From Anaerolineales bacterium (lineage in GTDB: Bacteria; Chloroflexota; Anaerolineae; Anaerolineales; UBA4823), in the NCBI GenBank assembly GCA_016932955.1, contig JAFGBV010000222.1, positions 1-12,388 of the forward strand: DNA of 12,388 nt, in the 5' to 3' direction. Below are positions 7,329 to 12,388 of the stretch, one piece after another. The notes below the pieces were generated by a model, which had not been told where the DNA came from, did no database searches, and worked only from the letters and a program-made list of their open reading frames with translations. The position numbers and the translations under genes are program-made. The first letter of the stretch is position 1. Every line of letters starts with the position of its first letter.

Positions 7329-8357
7329 TTATTTCTGCACCATTGCTGGGAACAGCAGTGCCAGGATTCCCACCCCCAACCAGGGATCAAACTGCGGCAG
7401 CGAGAGCAGCGGGTATGGCGAGTATGCCAGCGAATGCTGGGCTAGGGCAGATACTGGAAGCAAAAATAGAGCGATCACCAAAAGTGCCCCCATGCTTACC
7501 AGTGTGTCCGTTGCCTGCCAGAGCTCGCGGCGGTAGGTTGTGCGCGGGGCGAGGCGTCCCAGCCCCCACAAGCCTGCCACAATCAAGCAAACGCCCCATG
7601 CCATGAGAACTATGCTGATCCAAGGGGCGGTTCCGATCAGGCGCATGACCCATCCCGTTGCCAGCACCACCAAGCCCGCCAGCATCGCAAGGCGGGGTTG
7701 GCTGCTCTGCTCTGCTGGCAAAGAGCTGGCAAACCCCCGCGCGGTCATTGCCTCAGCCAGCGCCAGGGCATGCTCCAGCCCGCCAATCAGCAGCGGCATC
7801 AGCAGTGGCAGCCAGTCGCTCAGGCGGCGTATCTTGTGCCCGCGGATGGCCTGAGCCTCGCGCACTTGCCGCGATTGGCGCACCGTGATTGGCACATAGG
7901 TTACTGCAATCGCCGTCACCACAGCCACCGGGTAGAACGCCCGCGGGATTAGCCGCACCAGCGAGCGCACCGGGAGGGCGCGGTTCAGCACGGCAAAAGC
8001 CGCATAAAAGCCTGCCAGTACCAGCCCATTGGTCGCGCCATAAAGAAAGGCCTCCAGCGTAAGCGGACCGCTCAATAGCGGGATCTTTGCAGGGATGGAG
8101 AACAGGATGGTTTCGCCATAATGCGATGTGAGCAGGTTGAAAATCGCCGCCAGCAGGATCACAAACAGAGAGAAACGCAGCGGAGAGAAAATATAGGCGG
8201 GCTTTTCTGCCTGGGTGTGGGTTGCCGCGCCGGAGCCCAAAACGGCGGCAGTGATCAAAATGCACAGCCCGGTCAGCATAAGATAGAGCGGGTTGCGAGT
8301 CGCAGAAAGCGCTACCAGCGTGGCCACAAGCCAAGCCAGCCAGGCAAGCGTGTTCAC
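7329..8357 (-). CDS. ecfT: ECF transporter T-component (EcfT, cobalamin-type)
   Basis: The T-component is the membrane scaffold of energy-coupling-factor vitamin importers; it couples ATP hydrolysis by EcfA subunits to movement of the S-component. The 342-residue protein has many hydrophobic helices and the two arginine signatures on the coupling helices: EAQAIRGH at 167-174 and EAMTARGF at 202-209. It is longer than the usual 260 or so residues and has two more predicted helices at the C-terminus (about 285-303 and 326-340). The start is GTG 8357, whose G is also the last base of the S-component TAG; GAGGAGGA lies eight bases upstream. Its place behind a cobalamin riboswitch assigns it to corrinoid uptake. 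No ATPase gene follows. Confidence 0.9.
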   Translation of the reverse strand: MNTLAWLAWLVATLVALSATRNPLYLMLTGLCILITAAVLGSGAATHTQAEKPAYIFSPLRFSLFVILLAAIFNLLTSHYGETILFSIPAKIPLLSGPLTLEAFLYGATNGLVLAGFYAAFAVLNRALPVRSLVRLIPRAFYPVAVVTAIAVTYVPITVRQSRQVREAQAIRGHKIRRLSDWLPLLMPLLIGGLEHALALAEAMTARGFASSLPAEQSSQPRLAMLAGLVVLATGWVMRLIGTAPWISIVLMAWGVCLIVAGLWGLGRLAPRTTYRRELWQATDTLVSMGALLVIALFLLPVSALAQHSLAYSPYPLLSLPQFDPWLGVGILALLFPAMVQK

Positions 8358-9196
8358 TAATCCAATCCTCCTCGGGTCTGTCCTGTAGCCTGGGGCTCAG
8401 GCAGGTAAAAATAGTCAAACCGCTCACGAAAACGACGCAGCGCCCGAAGTGCAGGGGCGCCAAAGGCTAACAGCAGCAGCGTATTGCCGGCTGCAGCGAT
8501 TGCATCCCAGGCAAGCGATGTAAACAGGTAATATAAGCCATAGCGTCGTAGTGTCTCCAGCAGTCCAATCCCGGCCGACCAGGATTGCTCTGCAGACCCG
8601 GCAATGAAAGGCCATGTCCACAGGTTCATCAGTGCGCCGAAGAGGAAACCCCATAATCCTGCGAAGAGAGCCAGCCACCAGACCTCACCCTGCTGCCCGC
8701 GCCCCAACATTCCCACTAACACACGGGCCAACGGTGCGCTCAGCCCTACCCAGCCAGCCGTGAACATTTGCCCTGGAAGCCATGGCCCTACTCCGCCGGT
8801 GATGAATGCCGAGACTAACAAGGTGAGAGCGCCCATCAGAAAACCAAAGCGCCCCCCATAAACATAACCCGATAAGATGATCAGAAAGAAGATCGGTGAA
8901 AACCCGCCCGGACCTGGGATTGCAGTCTCCAGGAAGCGCAGGGCCGAGTTGATCGCTACCAGAACACCCAGCAGCGCCACCAGCCGCGCATTTGCAGCCC
9001 GTCCCTGCGCCTCCACCAGCAGAACCAGCAGGCAAAGAGCCAGCAGGACTGTCATCATCAAGGGCATTTCACTGGTGCGCAACCCGCTGTAGCCCTCTTT
9101 TACCAGCGAAGGCAGAAAGAAAGGATATAGGAGCGCCAGTATGCCAGTACTGGCGCTCACCAGGTAAATTGCAATGCTCAGCAGGCGGTACTTCAT
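8357..9196 (-). CDS. ECF transporter S-component, cobalamin type (CbrT-like)
   Basis: The S-component is the membrane protein that binds the vitamin and topples in the bilayer to release it. This 279-residue protein has six or more hydrophobic segments. It contains stretches I associate with the CbrT-like group: AINSALRFLETA near residues 81-92, GPGGFSPIFFLIILSGYVYG near 95-114, and ITGGVGPWLPGQMFTAGWVG near 132-151. Substrate assignment to cobalamin rests on this resemblance and on the upstream riboswitch. The ATG at 9196 overlaps the previous stop as ATGA and yields a normal MKYRLLSIAIYLVSAS start; a 24-codon upstream extension lies within the preceding gene and is rejected. It ends in a short charged cytoplasmic tail. 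Confidence 0.88.
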   Translation of the reverse strand: MKYRLLSIAIYLVSASTGILALLYPFFLPSLVKEGYSGLRTSEMPLMMTVLLALCLLVLLVEAQGRAANARLVALLGVLVAINSALRFLETAIPGPGGFSPIFFLIILSGYVYGGRFGFLMGALTLLVSAFITGGVGPWLPGQMFTAGWVGLSAPLARVLVGMLGRGQQGEVWWLALFAGLWGFLFGALMNLWTWPFIAGSAEQSWSAGIGLLETLRRYGLYYLFTSLAWDAIAAAGNTLLLLAFGAPALRALRRFRERFDYFYLPEPQATGQTRGGLD

Positions 9197-10830
9197 CCTC
9201 TGGATCGCGCGCGCAGGTACACCAGTATCAGAACAACAACCAGGATGACTGCCAACCCAATGAACCACACATATGATATACCACCACTGCCGGACGTGCC
9301 TGCGCCAGTCGTCGCGGGAGGAGCCTCAGGCTGGGTTGGCTCTGCTGGCGCATCCGTTGCAGCTAGCGTCTCGGTAGGCTCAGGAGAGGGTGTCGGTGCA
9401 GCCGGGCTGGCTTCCACAGGGGGCAGCCAGGTATCGATTACCTCGCTGGCGCCACTCATCTCGGCAGAGCAGATCTCTGCATACGAGATCGCAAGCGGCG
9501 ACATCCCCTCGCTGTAAGACCAGCCGTCTACTTCCCCAGCCTGTACAGGATTTTGTCCTGCGCCGGTGGTGGCGTAACCCCATTCACCATCCACCAACCG
9601 CCAGTACGCCCAGTAATTAGGCATGTCGCAGAAACACGCCTCAGGATCGCAGCCTGTGTCATTGATTTTGCACACAGCCGTGCCCAGGCTGGGATCGACC
9701 ACCGATTCAATGGTCAGGTTTGATTGTTGTAATAGCTCCAATCCCGTCAGGCTGGAAGCGGTAAATGGAATGCAGGCCAGGTAGGCAGAGCCATCGGCAA
9801 ATTGCACCACCAGCCCGGCATGGTTGAGCGCTTCTTCGGCAGGCGGGGCCGGGGCGATTGGTTGCCGGCTCAGGCCGATCAGTGCGTCGGCGGTGCTGTA
9901 GGCATTGGCATAGGTGCCGCCAATGCTGCCATCTTCCTTCTGCAGGCCGCTTAAAGCGGTATAGGGATCGCCCTCCGCAGCTGCCCAGGTCGCGGGCTCT
10001 TCACCCGCGGCAAGCAAAGCCTGGATTACCCAGCCCGTCGTGTCTGCGTTGAGAGGGTCTGTATCCCATGCAGGGCGCCAGCCGCCGCTGGGCAGTTGGC
10101 TGCTGCGGAAAAAGAGCAACGCGGATTGGATAGCAGGGTTTCCCGGCTGCAGGTTCCCACTGGCCGACAGGGCCACCACCACCAGGGCAGTGATATCCGG
10201 ATCACCAGCACCCCAGCTCCCATCTTCGCTTTGGGCATTGACCAGGTAATCTGTGGCTGGCGCCGGGATGGTCCTCCCTGCCAGGCTCAATCCTAGGATA
10301 CTCCAGGCCTGGTTCAGCTCGCTAGGCAGACCGCTGCTCCAATCCTGCACCGCGGCGGTGCTGTAATCGCCCGTTTCGGCGTGATAAGCGGCTTCCAGTT
10401 CAGCCACCAGGTCCATCCCGCCAAAATCCATCGGGTTGGCCTCGGCTTTGACCGCCGCCGCCAGCAGCAGCCCTGCCCGGCTGGGGAAGAGCAGCCCGCT
10501 GCCATCGTGGGTGTATGGAACAGCCTGCGCGCTCAGGTAGTCGAGCAGCGTGGCGCCGCTCTCGGATACCAGCAGGTCCAGCGCTTGTCCATTTGCAGCC
10601 AGTGCAATCAGGGTGCGTGCCGTGCCATCTGGGTCCGAACCAGAGCCAAAGGAGTTTATCCCCCCATCCTCGCCTTGTTGCGTTTGCAGGTATGCCAGTG
10701 CTGCGGAGAAGATAGGGTCAGTGTTTTGCGTGTTGTCATGGGCCAAAGCCTTGCCAGCAGGGAATAGCCCTGCAAAAATCACCAGGGCTATCAGTGTGAG
10801 ATTCGGGAAGCGGTAATGTTTGCTTTGCAT
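9193..10830 (-). CDS. Surface corrinoid-capture protein: alpha/alpha barrel plus DUF4430, transcobalamin-like
   Basis: The start chosen is ATG 10830, because GGAG lies six bases before it; an ATG four codons upstream would contain that GGAG. The 545 residues show a signal peptide (MQSKHYRF, hydrophobic core, likely cut after ALA at about 30). Residues 35-325 carry prenyltransferase-type helix repeats (DGSWGAGDPDITALVVVAL at 203-221, SGGWRPAWDTDPLNADTTG at 248-266, DGSIGGTYANAYSTADAL at 300-317). Residues 337-441 are a DUF4430 domain (TGLELLQQSNL, AVCKINDTGC, CFCDMPNYWAYW, GEVDGW) with five cysteines. A Pro/Thr/Glu stalk and a terminal membrane helix with RARSRG follow. Animal intrinsic factor and transcobalamin combine the same two domains and clamp cobalamin between them. 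Here the protein should stand on the outer face of the membrane and pass corrinoid to the ECF transporter. Binding itself is inferred. Confidence 0.86.
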   Translation of the reverse strand: MQSKHYRFPNLTLIALVIFAGLFPAGKALAHDNTQNTDPIFSAALAYLQTQQGEDGGINSFGSGSDPDGTARTLIALAANGQALDLLVSESGATLLDYLSAQAVPYTHDGSGLLFPSRAGLLLAAAVKAEANPMDFGGMDLVAELEAAYHAETGDYSTAAVQDWSSGLPSELNQAWSILGLSLAGRTIPAPATDYLVNAQSEDGSWGAGDPDITALVVVALSASGNLQPGNPAIQSALLFFRSSQLPSGGWRPAWDTDPLNADTTGWVIQALLAAGEEPATWAAAEGDPYTALSGLQKEDGSIGGTYANAYSTADALIGLSRQPIAPAPPAEEALNHAGLVVQFADGSAYLACIPFTASSLTGLELLQQSNLTIESVVDPSLGTAVCKINDTGCDPEACFCDMPNYWAYWRLVDGEWGYATTGAGQNPVQAGEVDGWSYSEGMSPLAISYAEICSAEMSGASEVIDTWLPPVEASPAAPTPSPEPTETLAATDAPAEPTQPEAPPATTGAGTSGSGGISYVWFIGLAVILVVVLILVYLRARSRG

Positions 10831-10880
10831 TGTGTACTCCATTTCTGATGGGTTTCAGATTTTAGTAAAAGATGTTCTAA

Positions 10881-10907
10881 CAAAAAGCCCCTGCCGGGCG
10901 GCAGGGG
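10881..10907 (-). terminator. Intrinsic terminator of the cobalamin riboswitch
   Basis: Read on the minus strand, CCCCTGCC pairs perfectly with GGCAGGGG around a four-base loop (10896-10899), followed by C and five T (10886-10882). It lies between the aptamer and the first gene, so cobalamin binding probably controls transcription read-through. Confidence 0.87.
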
Positions 10908-10960
10908 AGTGAGAAAAAGCCATGATTCTTGGGCGTCTCCACCTCCTTGCTGCGAGGCTG

Positions 10961-11140
10961 TGGTAAACCCAACCCAAGCGGGCGGCCTGGCTGATCAGCA
11001 AACCCAGTTGCTGAATCACAGTTGCGCGACAGCGCCGGACTTACACCGGCTTCGCCTGGTTTTCGGCAGGAAACCGCCTGCCAAAACCCGCCTGCCCATC
11101 CGGGGGTACAGGCACCAGGGTTGGTGATGATTCGATTGTG
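10961..11140 (-). promoter_or_regulatory. Cobalamin (adenosylcobalamin-class) riboswitch aptamer
   Basis: On the minus strand the conserved parts appear in order. GGTGCC is at 11116-11111. An optional hairpin with a 12-bp stem lies at 11088-11058. The core GCGAAGCCGGTGTAAGTCC, running on to CAACTGTGA, spans 11055-11016. A B12-box AGCCAGGCCGCC begins at 10992. A closing helix pairs CCAACCC (11124-11118) with GGGTTGG (10975-10969). The core closely matches the family consensus. In this family, ligand binding usually reduces expression, here by favouring the downstream terminator. It sits directly before the corrinoid-capture and ECF genes, which fixes the likely substrate. Confidence 0.95.
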
Positions 11141-11146
11141 GGTGTT

Positions 11147-11175
11147 ATTCTAAACGCGCAGCGAAATAACGTCAA
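11147..11175 (-). promoter_or_regulatory. Sigma-70-like promoter of the cobalamin uptake operon
   Basis: TTGACG (11175-11170) and TAGAAT (11152-11147) on the minus strand are separated by exactly 17 bases. Transcription would start near 11140, just before the riboswitch. The region between this promoter and the amidase stop (11176-11217) shows only a weak TTTCAC/GTGAAA inverted repeat. Confidence 0.75.
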
Positions 11176-11217
11176 GCAATTTTCACCCCTCTGGCACGGC
11201 TTAACATTGTGAAATCC

Positions 11218-12388
11218 TCACCCCTCCGCAAGCGTAGGCTCTAATTGCCATTGTGCGGCCTGCTCGTAGGCAAAGGCCGCGCGCAGCAGAGTTGCCTCGG
11301 CCCAGGGGCGGGCGATGATCTGTAAGCCCAGCGGAAGTTTCTGGTCGCTCAGGCCGCAGGGGATGGAGAGTGCCGGCAATCCGCTCAGGTTGAAGGGTGC
11401 GGTGAAGCGGGTCAGTAAGCGCGCCCGTTCCGCAGCGTCTTCGCTGCCGCGCAGCGGTGCGGTGATAGGCACCGTGGGTGTGAGCAAGAGGTCGTATTGG
11501 GAGAAGAAGCCTTCGAACTGGCGCCGCATCTCGCTCTGCGTGCGCCGGGCAAGGATGTATTCTGTGGAGGTGTAGGCGGCGCCTGTTTCCAGGCGCTTGC
11601 GCACGTCCGCGCCGAAGCCGTCTGGGTTATCTTGCAGGCGCTGGCGGTGGAAAGCAGCCGCGTCGCTGGTGGTCATCAGTCCATTTGCCAGGGCGGCATC
11701 GCGCGCATTCGGGAAAGCTACCTCTTCCACGGTTGCCCCCAATTGGGCGAAGAGCGCAGCCGCCGCGCGCACAGCTTCCAGGGCGGCAGGGTCCACCACA
11801 TCTGGCTTTGTGAAGTAATCGTCGCTTGCCAGCGCGATACGCCAGCCGCGCACGCCGTCTTCGATCTCCCTCAGGTAATCGTCCACCGGCACATCCAGGG
11901 ATGCAGGGTCCAAAGCATCGTACCCTGCGATGCACTGTAACAGCAATGCAGCATCGCGTACGCAGCGCGCCATTGGCCCGGCATGGTCCAGGTTCCAGGA
12001 TAGTGGGATCACCCCGCGCAGGCTGGCGCGCCCATAGGTCGGCTTCAGTCCCACCACCCCGCACAGGGCAGCAGGGATGCGGATCGAGCCACCCGTATCC
12101 GAGCCAAACGCCCCCAGGCAAAGCCCCGCCGCCAGGGCTACTGCATTCCCACCGGATGAACCGCCGGCCACGCGCCTCAAGTCCCAGGGATTGCAACAGT
12201 CGCCGTAGTGAGGGTTCTCGTTGGTGATCCCCAGAGCGATCTCGTGCATGTTTGTTTTTCCCAGCAATACAGCGCCGGCCTCTTTCAGTCGCTGGACCAC
12301 CACAGCATCCGCTTCAGGCACCAGGTTGGCAAAGAAGCTGGAGCCTGCTGTTGTGCGTAGGCCTTGCGTTTCGAAGAGATCTTTGAGC
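11218..12388 (-). CDS. Amidase signature family enzyme (5' partial)
   Basis: The frame is open to the window edge, so the start lies outside; the GTG at 12321 is internal. The edge peptide LKDLFETQGLRTTAGSSFF supplies the catalytic Lys (codon 12384-12382). GGSSGG carries the cis-Ser, and SDTGGSIRIPAA the nucleophilic Ser, about 101 residues from the edge. All three members of the Ser-cisSer-Lys triad are therefore present. The C-terminus (GLPALSIPCG, PLGLQIIARP, LLRAAFAYEQ) is also typical. These enzymes hydrolyse carboxamides; some are GatA subunits, but no gatB or gatC is visible and the sequence reads as a general amidase of unknown substrate. The stop (TGA, 11220-11218) is about 43 bases before the riboswitch promoter, so it is probably a separate transcription unit. 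Confidence 0.92.
   Translation of the reverse strand, partial: LKDLFETQGLRTTAGSSFFANLVPEADAVVVQRLKEAGAVLLGKTNMHEIALGITNENPHYGDCCNPWDLRRVAGGSSGGNAVALAAGLCLGAFGSDTGGSIRIPAALCGVVGLKPTYGRASLRGVIPLSWNLDHAGPMARCVRDAALLLQCIAGYDALDPASLDVPVDDYLREIEDGVRGWRIALASDDYFTKPDVVDPAALEAVRAAAALFAQLGATVEEVAFPNARDAALANGLMTTSDAAAFHRQRLQDNPDGFGADVRKRLETGAAYTSTEYILARRTQSEMRRQFEGFFSQYDLLLTPTVPITAPLRGSEDAAERARLLTRFTAPFNLSGLPALSIPCGLSDQKLPLGLQIIARPWAEATLLRAAFAYEQAAQWQLEPTLAEG

Noticed and set aside
9197..9268. N-terminal extension of the S-component to an upstream ATG.
   Set aside because: It lies wholly in the anchor-coding end of the preceding gene and gives a hydrophilic leader; the ATGA-coupled start fits better.
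9193..10830. Annotation as a terpene cyclase or prenyltransferase.
   Set aside because: The repeats are of that fold class, but the protein is exported, carries a DUF4430 domain and sits in a cobalamin operon; no DxDD-type catalytic motif was noticed.
10855..10923. A 22-codon ORF (MAFSHSPAARQGLF...) on the minus strand crossing the riboswitch terminator, possibly a leader peptide.
   Set aside because: Its best Shine-Dalgarno sequence is about 17 bases away, and its codons are dictated by the terminator stem; most likely chance.
11181..11214. TTTCAC/GTGAAA inverted repeat as a terminator of the amidase gene.
   Set aside because: Only six base pairs around a 22-base loop and no U run.
11218..12388. 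The amidase as a corrinoid-salvage enzyme (CbiZ-like) of the uptake operon.
   Set aside because: It has the amidase-signature triad, is unrelated to CbiZ, and lies upstream of the riboswitch promoter.

Overview
The window is protein-dense, fairly GC-rich DNA. It most resembles a monoderm, probably anaerobic member of the Chloroflexota (Anaerolineae-like). This is inferred from gene style, not from a marker gene: C-terminally membrane-anchored surface proteins with Pro/Thr/Ser-rich linkers, a TPR protein with a long disordered region and two C-terminal membrane helices, a cobalamin ECF transporter without an outer-membrane receptor, and DarA-type c-di-AMP receptor genes. No phage, transposon, tRNA, rRNA or CRISPR array was seen.

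Layout. 1-1329 (+) is the 3' part of a large surface protein (DUF4424-like beta region, helical repeats, proline-rich stalk, terminal membrane anchor). It converges on a DUF3592 membrane protein (1351-1866, -). A short divergent region then starts two tandem (+) genes for PII-like c-di-AMP receptors (1936-2274 and 2271-2549), apparently from a leaderless transcript. They converge, with overlapping stop codons, on the end of a four-gene minus-strand operon that reads 7196 to 2546: a TPR/membrane protein with repeated FSFL motifs, glycogen synthase GlgA, a four-helix membrane protein, and an 86-residue helical protein. A promoter-like pair and a perfect 10-bp inverted repeat lie before this operon.

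From 11175 down to 7329 (-) lies the main point of interest, a vitamin B12 uptake unit. It has a strong sigma-70-like promoter, a cobalamin riboswitch, an intrinsic terminator, and then three translationally coupled genes. The first encodes a secreted, membrane-anchored protein combining an alpha/alpha-barrel (prenyltransferase-repeat type) domain with a DUF4430 domain, the same two-domain plan as animal intrinsic factor and transcobalamin. The other two encode an ECF S-component (CbrT-like) and an ECF T-component. The inferred role is that the surface protein captures cobalamin or another corrinoid outside the cell and hands it to the ECF transporter. No ECF ATPase gene is present here, so it must be encoded elsewhere.

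The window ends in an amidase-signature enzyme (11218-12388, -) whose N-terminus lies beyond the edge.
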